From positions 3,793,655-3,857,654 of the forward strand of contig NZ_JAMDLG010000001.1 in assembly GCF_023721715.1 (NCBI RefSeq): a DNA stretch of 64,000 bases, in the 5' to 3' direction. A program made the position numbers and the translations under genes. Position 1 is the first letter of the stretch. Every line of letters begins with the position of its first letter. This stretch comes from Parasegetibacter sp. NRK P23. GTDB taxonomy: Bacteria > Bacteroidota > Bacteroidia > Chitinophagales > Chitinophagaceae. Below the pieces are notes generated by a model. That model did not search any database and was not told the origin of the DNA. It saw only the letters and a list, made by a program, of their open reading frames with translations. Of this stretch, positions 53,305 to 61,970 are shown one piece after another.

Positions 53305-53996
53305 TAAAAGGATTACGTTTTCTTAGTAGTGCTCTGGTAATAATTTTCGTCTTCGCCTGTAACAACGGAGACAAGGAAAGTACTGCTCCGGAAGACCAAT
53401 CGGACAGTGTGAACATTCTTGCCAGAACGGATTCGTCCTTTGAGGTGAGCGGTCCGGCAGAAGGGGCGCTTCAGCAATGGTTTTCTTTCATCCAACCTGA
53501 ATATAAATTGAGCATCGACAGTTTTGTACTCACGGATATCTGGGTGGAAGATTCGCTGATAACAGAGCCCTTCAAACCCGATAGCCTGTATTATCCATTG
53601 TATGGAAAGTACCTGCGCTACGCGCCGGACAGCGCTTATTTCGTGGACCTTGATAGTTACAATATTTTATTGAAGGAAACGAATGGAGTGGTATCCGGAA
53701 CAGTGGGCGGCCCTGACAACCTGGTTTTTCTTATCGACAAAAATAACCAGATCAAAAAGCGTTTGTTGTTCAACGGCCCTGGTACTTATATCCAGGATGC
53801 ATGGTGGATCAACAATGAATCGGTACTACTGGCTTCTATAGCCGAAGGGGATTCCATGAACCGGTTTGAACCAGTGTTGTGGAAAATCAATATTGTGGAG
53901 GATCTCTTCGAGAAATATGAATACTGCGGTGCAACTTTGAAGATGTTCCCCGAGTATGTGGAAAAAGTACGCTTTTCAGGTATTACGGTACGATAA
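53301..53996 (+). CDS. Lipoprotein of unknown function
   Basis: 231 residues. Lipobox FVFAC (Cys20) after [20 protein letters not shown], then an acidic linker. The rest is beta-rich ([95 protein letters not shown]), like a truncated beta-propeller blade set. No family recognised. Translationally coupled to the pterin dehydratase. The 3' end overlaps a small convergent gene by 14 bp. Confidence 0.75.
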   Translation: MIKGLRFLSSALVIIFVFACNNGDKESTAPEDQSDSVNILARTDSSFEVSGPAEGALQQWFSFIQPEYKLSIDSFVLTDIWVEDSLITEPFKPDSLYYPLYGKYLRYAPDSAYFVDLDSYNILLKETNGVVSGTVGGPDNLVFLIDKNNQIKKRLLFNGPGTYIQDAWWINNESVLLASIAEGDSMNRFEPVLWKINIVEDLFEKYEYCGATLKMFPEYVEKVRFSGITVR

Positions 53997-54186
53997 AGGA
54001 TTTCTGACTTTTATACCTGTTGTAATACAGCATATAAATCACGATAGCCGATATGGCAGGTAGTGTGAAGAGCAGCACAATAAATACAGCTTTGATGAAA
54101 TTGTTCTTTTCGTTTTCGAAAAGCAGGTTGAAAGCGCTGAGTGATAAATACAGCACACCTATTGCGATAAGGATGGCAGGCAACAT
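53983..54186 (-). CDS. Small two-helix membrane protein (PLDc_N-like)
   Basis: 67 residues with two hydrophobic helices (about 3-22 and 33-53), a charged loop ENEKNNFIKA and a basic tail [11 protein letters not shown]. This resembles PLDc_N/DUF2207-type small inner-membrane proteins of Bacteroidota. Function unknown. Confidence 0.6.
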   Translation of the reverse strand: MLPAILIAIGVLYLSLSAFNLLFENEKNNFIKAVFIVLLFTLPAISAIVIYMLYYNRYKSQKSFIVP

Positions 54187-54243
54187 GCGGATCGTTTTTG
54201 GTGGAAAATTTCCATAACTAATTTACTAAATATCTGACAAATA

Positions 54244-54272
54244 AAAATCCCGCTGATCAACAGCGGGATTTT
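54244..54272. terminator. Terminator between rho and the small membrane protein gene
   Basis: 12-bp perfect stem aaaatcccgctg / cagcgggatttt with a 5-base loop, usable from both strands. It lies just after the rho stop codon on the minus strand. Confidence 0.9.
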
Positions 54273-54289
54273 GTATAGTAACGTATTGT

Positions 54290-56008
54290 TTAGCGGTTCA
54301 TACTCGCGAGAAACTCGATATTGTCTTTCGTTCCCCTCATGCGTTTCAGGAGTTCCTGCATCGCTTCTTCAGGATTCATATCGTTGAGGTATACACGCAG
54401 CAGGTTCATGCGCTGCAGCACATCTTTTTCCAGCAGCAGGTCATCACGACGGGTAGAAGATGAAACGAGGTCGATGGCGGGGTAAACCCTTCTGTTCGAC
54501 AAGCGACGTTCCAGTTGCAGTTCCATGTTACCGGTACCTTTAAATTCTTCGAAGATTACTTCATCCATTTTGGAACCGGTGTCAATAAGTGCAGTAGCAA
54601 GAATGGTAAGTGATCCGCCGTTTTCAATTTTACGGGCGGCGCCGAAGAATTGTTTTGGTTTCTGCATGGCGTTGGCTTCCACACCACCACTCAGTACTTT
54701 ACCTGAAGCGGGTGCCACGGTATTGTGTGCACGTGCGAGACGGGTAATGGAATCCAGCAGGATGATTACATCGTGGCCACATTCTACCAAACGTTTCGCT
54801 TTTTGTAAAGCGATGGTGGAAACGCGTACGTGTTTCTCAGCGGGTTCATCGAAGGTAGAAGCCAGTACTTCTGCCTTTACGCTTCTTTCCATATCGGTCA
54901 CCTCTTCCGGACGTTCATCGATCAGTACCACCATAAGGTAACATTCAGGATGGTTTTCGGCGATGGCGTTGGCGATGTTTTTCAACATCATTGTTTTACC
55001 CGTTTTTGGCTGGGCAACAATCAATCCGCGTTGTCCCTTACCGATAGGTGTGAACAGGTCGATGATACGGGTAGAGTAGTTATCGGGCGTTGTAAAGATG
55101 TTCAGTTTTTCGAAAGGGAACAAAGGCGTGAGGTAATCGAAGGGAACGCGGTCGCGTACTTCTTCGGGCTTCTTGCCATTGATGGTTTCCACTTTCAGCA
55201 GCGCGAAATATTTCTCGCCTTCTTTTGGCGGACGAACCGTTCCGTTAACGGTGTCACCGGTTTTCAGTCCGAACAGTTTGATCTGTGAAGGACTTACATA
55301 AATATCATCGGGAGAAGAAAGGTAATTATAATCGCTGGAACGCAGGAAGCCGTAGCCGTCGGGCATCATTTCCAGCACACCTTCACCTGGTATCATGCCA
55401 TCGAATTCGATGTTGAAAACCGGTTCTTTTTTATGGAAGGTTCTGGGTTGTTGTTGTGGCGCGGGTTCGTGCGTTGGTGGCGGATCAAGGTTGATGTCTT
55501 CGGCAAGCGCTTCAGCAATGAGCGGGCTTATAATGAGCGGTTCGTTGTTCAGCGTATCATCGCCTTCGTAAGAATCAGCGTTGATTTCACCAATCGGAAG
55601 TTCAGGTTGCTCAGGCTTTTTACGAACAGGTTTTTTTGCAACCGGAGCTGGTGGGGGAGGAGGTGTGGCCGCTACAGGCTTTTCTTCTTTTTTCTCCTCT
55701 TTCTTTTCCTCTTTTTTGAGTTCTTTTTTAACCGGTTTTTTAGCTTTGGGTTCGGGAACTGTTTCACCACTTTCCACTACGGCTTCTTCCGTACTGTTGG
55801 CTGTTGTGGTTTTCACGATTCGTTTTCTCTTGCCTGCTTTATCATCATCTTTGCCTGCGTTATCAGATGCCATTACTGCTTGTTTGTCGAGGATCTTGTA
55901 TACAAGTTCCTGCTTGTTCATTTTCTTAGCGTTAGGGATTTTTAATTGCTCTGCGATATCCAGCAACTCAGGAACGAGCATGTCGTTCAGTTGTAAAATG
56001 TCGTACAT
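54290..56008 (-). CDS. rho: Transcription termination factor Rho with long low-complexity insertion
   Basis: 572 residues from the ATG at 56008 ([22 protein letters not shown]). An N-terminal Rho helical domain (about 1-48) is followed by a Lys/Glu/Pro-rich disordered insertion (about 50-200: [38 protein letters not shown]), the cold-shock RNA-binding domain (about 225-290: [41 protein letters not shown]) and the ATPase with QPKTGKTM and [25 protein letters not shown]. It is a hexameric RNA translocase. Insertions of this kind are common in Bacteroidota and are reported to promote phase separation. Confidence 0.97.
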   Translation of the reverse strand: MYDILQLNDMLVPELLDIAEQLKIPNAKKMNKQELVYKILDKQAVMASDNAGKDDDKAGKRKRIVKTTTANSTEEAVVESGETVPEPKAKKPVKKELKKEEKKEEKKEEKPVAATPPPPPAPVAKKPVRKKPEQPELPIGEINADSYEGDDTLNNEPLIISPLIAEALAEDINLDPPPTHEPAPQQQPRTFHKKEPVFNIEFDGMIPGEGVLEMMPDGYGFLRSSDYNYLSSPDDIYVSPSQIKLFGLKTGDTVNGTVRPPKEGEKYFALLKVETINGKKPEEVRDRVPFDYLTPLFPFEKLNIFTTPDNYSTRIIDLFTPIGKGQRGLIVAQPKTGKTMMLKNIANAIAENHPECYLMVVLIDERPEEVTDMERSVKAEVLASTFDEPAEKHVRVSTIALQKAKRLVECGHDVIILLDSITRLARAHNTVAPASGKVLSGGVEANAMQKPKQFFGAARKIENGGSLTILATALIDTGSKMDEVIFEEFKGTGNMELQLERRLSNRRVYPAIDLVSSSTRRDDLLLEKDVLQRMNLLRVYLNDMNPEEAMQELLKRMRGTKDNIEFLASMNR

Positions 56009-56361
56009 AGAAACGATTTGAAGAGTGGTTAGCCGGGCGGCCAACAGAAAGGAAAATTTGATTTGAAAAATAAGTTGATTGGGATTGAAAGGAGCCGATG
56101 AGCTAGTTTCTCCTTGCAATGTTACAATATATTCAGAAAATCGTCAAATGAGCAATCAAATATTTTGTTAATTGGTCATAATCAATCAGTTATGATTATT
56201 GTAAAGAATTGATTTTCAATAGATTGAAATTGCCGTGTGAAAGTTCATGGTATCGTTCCGCAGTGTTTTTACCAAAAATATCTTTTATAAGTGTTGATTT
56301 CCTTGATATTATGTGGAAAAAAGAGAGATTTGTAACCACTAAACAATTGAATAAGGGAATC
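56009..56361. other. AT-rich divergent region between rho and asnS (353 bp)
   Basis: No gene is supported. The sequence is AT-rich with short ATT/AAT runs, including a small inverted repeat cataa...ttatg near 56177-56195. It presumably holds promoters and leaders of both genes. In-frame extensions of both neighbours into this stretch do not look like protein. Confidence 0.6.
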
Positions 56362-57798
56362 ATGTTCAACAAGAGAGTTAAAATTTCAACTTTACTAACA
56401 TCTGCTACTGCAGGGGACCAGGTTACGGTGATGGGATGGGTGCGCACCTTCCGCAACAACCAGTTTATAGCGCTGAATGATGGTTCTACCAATAATAATA
56501 TTCAGGTAGTGGCGGAGCTTGGAAAATTTGATGATAATCTGCTGAAAAGGTTAACTACCGGGGCTTCCGTTAAAGTAACCGGTGAAGTTGTGCCTTCCAT
56601 TGGTAAGGGCCAGTCGGTGGAAATAAAGGCAGGAGCAATAGAAATTCTCGGCGACAGTGATCCGGAAAAATACCCGCTTCAGCCCAAGAAACACAGCCTG
56701 GAGTTTCTCCGTGAAATCGCCCATTTGCGTTTCCGTACAAACACCTTTGGTTCCGTGTTCAGAATACGGCATTCGCTGGCGTTCGCAGTACATAAGTTTT
56801 TCAACGAAAAAGGATTCGTTTACATGCATACACCTGTAATCACTGCATCGGATGCGGAAGGTGCGGGTGAGATGTTCCGCGTCACCACACTTGACCTGGA
56901 TAAACTGCCGAGAACGGAAGATGGCGCTGTGAATTTCAAAGAGGATTTTTTTGGAAGAAGTACAAACCTCACGGTTTCAGGTCAGCTGGAAGGAGAACTG
57001 GCGGCGATGGCGTTTTCAGAAATTTATACTTTCGGCCCAACGTTCCGCGCGGAGAACTCAAATACAGCCAGACACCTCGCTGAGTTCTGGATGATTGAAC
57101 CTGAAATGGCTTTTCATGACCTGGAAGACAACATGAACCTGGCGGAAGAGTTCATCAAATACATCATCCGTTATGTGATGGAACACAATGCCGATGATCT
57201 TACTTTCCTCACGCAAAGACTTGCGGAAGAAGAAAAACAAAAACCACAGAATGAACGCAGCGAAATGGGATTGATAGAAAAGCTGGAATTCGTGGTGAAC
57301 AATGCTTTTGAAAGAATCACTTATACGGAGGCGATTGATATATTGTTGCAGTCGCCCGCTTACAAGAAGAAGAAATTCCAGTATGAAGTGAAGTGGGGCG
57401 TGGATATGCAGAGTGAACATGAGCGCTATCTCGTAGAAAAACATTTCAAAAAGCCAGTGATCGTGACCAACTATCCCGCTGAGATAAAATCGTTCTACAT
57501 GCGATTGAATGAGGATGGAAAAACAGTTGCGGCCATGGACATCCTCGCGCCGGGTATTGGTGAAATTGTTGGTGGTTCTCAACGGGAAGAACGTTTGGAT
57601 GTGCTGGAAGAAAAAATGAAAAAGCTGGGCGTGCCTGCGGAAGAATTGTGGTGGTACCTGGATACGAGAAGATTTGGCTCCGTGCCACATGCCGGTTTTG
57701 GCCTCGGTTTCGAAAGAATGGTGTTGTTCGTTACGGGCATGGGTAATATCCGTGATGTGATTCCTTTTCCCAGAACACCGAAGAACGCTGAATTCTAA
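56362..57798 (+). CDS. asnS: Asparagine--tRNA ligase
   Basis: 478 residues from the ATG at 56362 ([50 protein letters not shown]). OB-fold tRNA-anticodon domain (about 20-110) then class II core with [66 protein letters not shown] (motif 2) and [23 protein letters not shown] (motif 3). Charges tRNA-Asn. The downstream oxygenase starts 23 bp later. Confidence 0.98.
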   Translation: MFNKRVKISTLLTSATAGDQVTVMGWVRTFRNNQFIALNDGSTNNNIQVVAELGKFDDNLLKRLTTGASVKVTGEVVPSIGKGQSVEIKAGAIEILGDSDPEKYPLQPKKHSLEFLREIAHLRFRTNTFGSVFRIRHSLAFAVHKFFNEKGFVYMHTPVITASDAEGAGEMFRVTTLDLDKLPRTEDGAVNFKEDFFGRSTNLTVSGQLEGELAAMAFSEIYTFGPTFRAENSNTARHLAEFWMIEPEMAFHDLEDNMNLAEEFIKYIIRYVMEHNADDLTFLTQRLAEEEKQKPQNERSEMGLIEKLEFVVNNAFERITYTEAIDILLQSPAYKKKKFQYEVKWGVDMQSEHERYLVEKHFKKPVIVTNYPAEIKSFYMRLNEDGKTVAAMDILAPGIGEIVGGSQREERLDVLEEKMKKLGVPAEELWWYLDTRRFGSVPHAGFGLGFERMVLFVTGMGNIRDVIPFPRTPKNAEF

Positions 57799-57821
57799 TT
57801 GCCACACTAAAACACCTAACG

Positions 57822-58766
57822 ATGTCGATACCAGTTGTTGATCTTGCTGATTTCTTATCCGGTGATCCGGAAAGGAAAAGTAGTTTCGTAAGTGCATTGG
57901 GAAAGGCTTATGAAGATGTAGGATTTGTATCCGTGAAGAACCACGGCATTCCCGATGAACTCATCAGCACACTTTACCAGAAAGTACAACAGTTTTATAA
58001 GTTACCCGCTGAAGAAAAGAAGCGGTATGAGATAGAGGGACTTGCCGGCCAAAGGGGTTATACTTCTTTCGGGAAAGAACATGCGAAAGGAAGTGATGCG
58101 CCGGATCTGAAAGAATTTTTTCAGTATGGACAAACAATTCCTGAAGGGGTAGCTTCTTCAGAAGATTATCCTGATAACGTACAAGTGCCTTCGATAGCGG
58201 GATTTAATAATACGCTTCAGCAGACGTACAGGGCTTTCGAAAAAAGCGGCTTCGCTTTACTCCGGGCCATAGCGCTGTACCTGGGGTTGGAAGAAAATTA
58301 TTTCGATCAACATGTTGAGTATGGTAATTCAATTTTGCGTGCCATTCATTACCCTCCGATATTGAAGGAACCTGCAAGTGCGATCCGCGCAGAGCAGCAT
58401 GAAGACATCAACCTGATCACATTGCTGGTCGGCGCCAGCGCTGATGGGCTTGAAATACTGGACAGGTCAGGGAAGTGGGTGCCTGTTACTTCATTGCCCG
58501 AACAGATTGTGGTGAATGTTGGTGATATGTTACAACGCCTTACCAACAATAAACTGAAGTCTACGACACACCGTGTAGTGAATCCTCCGAGGGAACTCTG
58601 GGCTACAAGCCGTTTCTCCATGCCTTTCTTCCTCCATCCTAAGAGTGAGATGAGCCTGGCTTGTCTGGAAAACTGCATAGACAAAGATCACCCCAAGCAG
58701 TATGAGGATATCACTGCGGGAGGTTACCTGGATGAAAGACTGAGAGAAATTGGTCTCAAGAAATAA
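57822..58766 (+). CDS. 2-oxoglutarate/Fe(II)-dependent oxygenase, isopenicillin-N-synthase-like
   Basis: 314 residues. DIOX_N-type domain at 3-120 (IPVVDLADF, GFVSVKNHGIPDEL) and the double-stranded beta-helix with the iron triad His193-x-Asp195 ... His250 in QHEDINLITLL and STTHRVVNP, plus the Arg-x-Ser (Arg264, Ser266) 2-oxoglutarate clamp in RFSMPFF. It oxidises a small molecule; which one cannot be read. It is located after asnS and ends with a strong terminator. Confidence 0.94.
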   Translation: MSIPVVDLADFLSGDPERKSSFVSALGKAYEDVGFVSVKNHGIPDELISTLYQKVQQFYKLPAEEKKRYEIEGLAGQRGYTSFGKEHAKGSDAPDLKEFFQYGQTIPEGVASSEDYPDNVQVPSIAGFNNTLQQTYRAFEKSGFALLRAIALYLGLEENYFDQHVEYGNSILRAIHYPPILKEPASAIRAEQHEDINLITLLVGASADGLEILDRSGKWVPVTSLPEQIVVNVGDMLQRLTNNKLKSTTHRVVNPPRELWATSRFSMPFFLHPKSEMSLACLENCIDKDHPKQYEDITAGGYLDERLREIGLKK

Positions 58767-58787
58767 CCGCTTTATCGCTTAGGAAAC

Positions 58788-58815
58788 GCAACCCGTTCAA
58801 CAGGGTTGCTTTTTT
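58788..58815 (+). terminator. Terminator of the asnS-oxygenase unit
   Basis: Stem gcaaccc / gggttgc with an 8-base loop and six T. Confidence 0.88.
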
Positions 58816-58829
58816 ATTAATTTTAGTTT

Positions 58830-60059
58830 GTGGTTCTACTGCGCCATATCCCGTTCTTAAAATCTGTGTTTTTGCACAGTGTTACAGCGTTCGGTGGTCC
58901 CCAGGGACATTACGGAATGGTGCTGAAAACCTTTGTGCAGAAACGAAGGGATATTACTGAAGAAGAGTTGATCGATTACAATTCCTTTTGCCAGTTGCTG
59001 CCGGGAGCCTCCAGTACACAGATACTTACATTGGTCGGTTATAAGCGGGGAGGCGTTCCATTGGCGATCATTACTTTATTGGTTTGGATATTGCCGGCGT
59101 GCATACTGATGGGCTTGTTTTCTTTCCTGCTGTTTCTCTTCGATAAAAAGGACCTCAACAATAAGGTATTCTCTTTCATTTCTCCTATGGCGGTCGGTTT
59201 TCTGGCGTATGCCGCGTTTAAAACCTTCCGGCTTTCCATTCACAATACGATTACCTGGATCATCATGTTGATTTGCCTGGGCATCACTTATATCTGGTTT
59301 AAGTCGCCCTGGGTATTTCCCCTGTTGCTGATTGCAGGCGGTGTTGTCACGAATTTTAGTGACAAGCGTATTCCGCAGAAGGATATCCTTCCTAAGAAGA
59401 TCAAGTGGGGAAACATCTGGTTGTTCGTGGTGATATTCATTGCCGCGGGTTTTGTGAGTGAGATCGCCCGTGTACAGCAATGGGAGCACCGTCGTGCGTT
59501 TAACCTTTTCGAGAACTTTTACCGTTTTGGAAGCCTGGTATTTGGGGGGGGACAAGTGCTGATTCCGCTGATGTACGAACAGTTCGTGGTTCGTTTTGTG
59601 GCAAGGGGGCAGGAACCTTATATGTCGGGTGCCGAATTTCTTACCGGCGCGGGTATTGTGCGGGCGATGCCTGGGCCGGTTTTTTCTATTGCATCTTTCG
59701 CCGGTGGTATGGCCATGCACGATCAGGGTGCGGTGATGCAGGTGATTGGCTGTACCGTTGGTATGATCGGTATCTTCCTGCCCAGTGCTTTACTTGCGCT
59801 TTTCTTTTACCCGATCTGGCATAACCTGAAAAGATACGCGGTGGTATACCGTGCTTTAGAAGGAATCAATGCGGCTGTGGTAGGTATTATGATTGCGGCG
59901 ACACTCATCATGATGAAAGACATTACGATTACGGAGTGGAAGACCGTTACTTTTATGAATATCGGTGTGATTGTAGGAACCTTTCTCCTGCTTCGTTTTA
60001 CCAGGGTTCCTTCCCCTGTTGTTGTGCTGGCCTGCCTTTTACTGGGGTGGCTTTTATAA
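58830..60059 (+). CDS. chrA: Chromate transporter (ChrA family, two-domain form)
   Basis: 409 residues, starting with GTG at 58830. Two CHR halves are seen, each with the [11 protein letters not shown] / [13 protein letters not shown] signature (residues about 21-30 and about 240-250), [10 protein letters not shown] and [20 protein letters not shown], plus about 10 membrane helices. The family exports chromate or moves sulfate. No chromate reductase or regulator lies nearby. The 3' end overlaps nadD by 6 bp (convergent). Confidence 0.93.
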   Translation: MVLLRHIPFLKSVFLHSVTAFGGPQGHYGMVLKTFVQKRRDITEEELIDYNSFCQLLPGASSTQILTLVGYKRGGVPLAIITLLVWILPACILMGLFSFLLFLFDKKDLNNKVFSFISPMAVGFLAYAAFKTFRLSIHNTITWIIMLICLGITYIWFKSPWVFPLLLIAGGVVTNFSDKRIPQKDILPKKIKWGNIWLFVVIFIAAGFVSEIARVQQWEHRRAFNLFENFYRFGSLVFGGGQVLIPLMYEQFVVRFVARGQEPYMSGAEFLTGAGIVRAMPGPVFSIASFAGGMAMHDQGAVMQVIGCTVGMIGIFLPSALLALFFYPIWHNLKRYAVVYRALEGINAAVVGIMIAATLIMMKDITITEWKTVTFMNIGVIVGTFLLLRFTRVPSPVVVLACLLLGWLL

Positions 60060-60623
60060 GTAGTAGCCGTTTTCTGTTATTTCCAGTTTTACATTCTCGG
60101 GGACCAGGTAGCTGATGTCCTTTTTTCCTTTGATCCATTGCCGGATCATGGTGGAGGAGATGTCCAGGAGCGGCGCGTTTATTACAGTACAGGGAAAGCC
60201 TTCCTGTTGCATTACTTCAAAGCCGGGGCGGGGGTAAACGTAGAGGGGATAACGCTGGCCAATCACCGCTGCATTTTTCCATTTGGGAAGATTGAGGTAA
60301 CTGTCTGCACCAAGAACAATCGAAAATTCGTGTTGAGGATACTTTTCTTCCAGGTAAGCCAGCGTATCAACGGTATAAGAAGGCTTGGGTAAGTTAAACT
60401 CGATATCGCTTGCCCGGAGTTTATCGTTTCTTTCTACTGCGGAACGTACCAGGTGCAACCTGTTGTATTCGTTGAGTAGGGAAGAGGAGGGTTTGAACGG
60501 ATTTTGTGGGGATACCACCAGCCATAGTTGTTCAAGCGGGGTGTGCTGTACCGTATAGTTGGCGATGATAAGGTGTCCGGTATGTATAGGATTGAAAGAG
60601 CCGAAGTATAAACCGATGTTCAT
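60054..60623 (-). CDS. nadD: Nicotinate-nucleotide adenylyltransferase
   Basis: 189 residues. [20 protein letters not shown] (nucleotidyltransferase HxGH with His-Thr-Gly-His), [37 protein letters not shown], and the C-terminal [28 protein letters not shown] (SSTxxR). It transfers AMP to nicotinate mononucleotide in NAD synthesis. It lies between chrA (convergent) and feoA, whose stop is 10 bp upstream on the same strand. Confidence 0.97.
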   Translation of the reverse strand: MNIGLYFGSFNPIHTGHLIIANYTVQHTPLEQLWLVVSPQNPFKPSSSLLNEYNRLHLVRSAVERNDKLRASDIEFNLPKPSYTVDTLAYLEEKYPQHEFSIVLGADSYLNLPKWKNAAVIGQRYPLYVYPRPGFEVMQQEGFPCTVINAPLLDISSTMIRQWIKGKKDISYLVPENVKLEITENGYYL

Positions 60624-60633
60624 GGGAGGAAAA

Positions 60634-60861
60634 TTAAGCGACCACTTCTACCAGGATGTTCTCTGCTTCATTCAAACGGAGGCTGAGTGTGTAGCCAGCC
60701 ACGGAAACTGAGATAGGATCTCCCATGAAGGCTACTTGTTCTACCCTGATTTCTTCACCCGGGATACAGCCCATTTCCATGAGTTTGATAAAAATATCGT
60801 CCTTTTCAAATGACCTGATGATCGCCTTAGTGCCTGCCGTAAGTTGTGATAGCTTTTTCAT
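60634..60861 (-). CDS. feoA: Ferrous iron transport protein FeoA
   Basis: 75 residues from the ATG at 60861 (MKKLSQLTAGTKAIIRSF). SH3-like FeoA domain: IFIKLMEMGCIPGEEIRVEQVAFMGDPISVSVAGYTLSLRLNEAENILVEVV. It supports FeoB. The gene is 10 kb from feoB rather than adjacent and is upstream of nadD on the same strand, likely co-transcribed (10-bp gap). Confidence 0.93.
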   Translation of the reverse strand: MKKLSQLTAGTKAIIRSFEKDDIFIKLMEMGCIPGEEIRVEQVAFMGDPISVSVAGYTLSLRLNEAENILVEVVA

Positions 60862-60957
60862 CTGTTTGCTTTTACTTGAAATGAATCTTCTCGTGGTGCT
60901 TCTCCTTCGATAAAGGATTCCTGAGCGAATGTACCGGGTATTTCCGAATTTTGAAGG

Positions 60958-61398
60958 ATGAAGAATTCCTCTGCAAAAGTAACCTTTCATTTCCTCGACG
61001 TAAAATTTCCCTTTCGGGACCGGACCCGGTTAAAGAATTTCCTTGTGAAGATGTTTGAATTGGAACAAAAGAAGGTCGAATCCCTACAGTACATATTCTG
61101 TAGCGATGAGCATTTATTACAAATGAATCGCGACTTCCTTCAGCACGACTATTACACGGACATTATCACATTCGATCTTTCTGCTGCCAAGAATGATCCC
61201 ACTGTGGGAGAGGTATATATTAGTGTGGATAGGGTGAAAGACAATGCAATAAACTTTGATTCTTCCTTTGAAAAGGAACTGCACCGAGTGGTGTTTCACG
61301 GTGTTTTACACCTGATGGGCTATAAAGACAAGTCCGTTAAGGATCAAAAGATGATGAGGAATAAAGAAGATGAGTACCTTACAATGTATTTTAGCTAA
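60958..61398 (+). CDS. ybeY: rRNA maturation endoribonuclease YbeY
   Basis: 146 residues. UPF0054 motif HRVVFHGVLHLMGYKDK: His114 and His118 are present but the third ligand is Asp124 instead of His (E. coli has HGxLHLxGYDH). This substitution is common in Bacteroidota as far as I recall. It processes 16S rRNA 3' ends. The first parS-like palindrome starts directly after its stop codon. It diverges from feoA (96-bp gap). Confidence 0.95.
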   Translation: MKNSSAKVTFHFLDVKFPFRDRTRLKNFLVKMFELEQKKVESLQYIFCSDEHLLQMNRDFLQHDYYTDIITFDLSAAKNDPTVGEVYISVDRVKDNAINFDSSFEKELHRVVFHGVLHLMGYKDKSVKDQKMMRNKEDEYLTMYFS

Positions 61399-61414
61399 TG
61401 TTCCACGTGGAACA
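61399..61414. other. parS-like ParB-binding palindrome 1
   Basis: TGTTCCACGTGGAACA, a perfect 16-bp palindrome, begins immediately after the ybeY stop codon. The core GTTCCACGTGGAAC is the sequence reported for chromosomal parS in Pseudomonas (TGTTCCACGTGGAAC) and resembles TGTTTCACGTGAAACA of Bacillus. No T-tract follows, so it is not a terminator. Confidence 0.8.
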
Positions 61415-61600
61415 GTTATTAACAGTATATTTTAGTTTCGCGTGTTGTCTTTTGGGATTGAAAATCAATAAGTAAGTATCATTTGTGTGCTCTATTTTCA
61501 CCTATTTCTTCGATTGATGTTGATAATAATAAGGCTGCTACTATTCACAGCAGATCTTTTATTTAGATATTTTTCCTTGTTTCTGAATTAATATTGAACC

Positions 61601-61622
61601 TTATGTTCCACGTGGAACATAA
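61601..61622. other. parS-like palindrome 2, extended to 22 bp
   Basis: Same core as palindrome 1, with the symmetry extended to 22 bp (TTA on the left, TAA on the right; core 61604-61619). Spaced 187 bp from site 1 and 41 bp from site 3. Confidence 0.8.
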
Positions 61623-61659
61623 TTCAATTGACCTCTATTGTTTTCCTGCTAATACTCTT

Positions 61660-61675
61660 TGTTCCACGTGGAACG
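61660..61675. other. parS-like palindrome 3
   Basis: TGTTCCACGTGGAACG, 14-bp perfect core GTTCCACGTGGAAC with one outer mismatch. It completes a cluster of three sites in about 280 bp. Confidence 0.8.
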
Positions 61676-61945
61676 TGAGGTGATTTCAATAGTTTAGGAA
61701 CGTTAGGAGAAAATATAACTTTAATAAAGATTAAGAAAATAAGGTAATGGCGTTCAGAGAGAAGTATAAAGAGCGTCATCTCATATTCAAACATTAATCT
61801 TGTTTTGTGGGCTTTCCTAAGGTTTTTCTTCTTTACTGTAGAGGGTGTAATTGCTTGTTATGATGTCTAGTTTTCCGTCGTATTGAAGTCCTTGCACCCT
61901 GGTTTATACCCTCATCCCACTATCCTAAATTATCCGCTAATGGTG

Positions 61946-61953
61946 TACCTTTG
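61946..61953 (+). promoter_or_regulatory. -7 element of mnmG
   Basis: TACCTTTG, exact TAnnTTTG, 17 bases before the ATG of mnmG, so the leader would be about 10 bases. Confidence 0.5.
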
Positions 61954-61970
61954 CCTCCTAAATTATTGCG

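Larger units (their letters stand above)
61399..61970. other. AT-rich non-coding region with the parS-like cluster (572 bp)
   Basis: Holds the three palindromes in its left half and a TACCTTTG promoter at its right end. The rest is AT-rich without any supported ORF. A few imperfect DnaA-like 9-mers occur (e.g. ctattcaca near 61539), but no cluster like that at 46 kb. Confidence 0.7.

Noticed and set aside
56009..56119. N-terminal extension of Rho
   Set aside because: The added residues do not look like protein and the internal ATG gives the standard Rho N-domain start.
61399..61675. Palindromes as transcription terminators
   Set aside because: No T-tract follows, spacing is tandem and the core is identical each time, which fits a protein-binding site rather than terminators.
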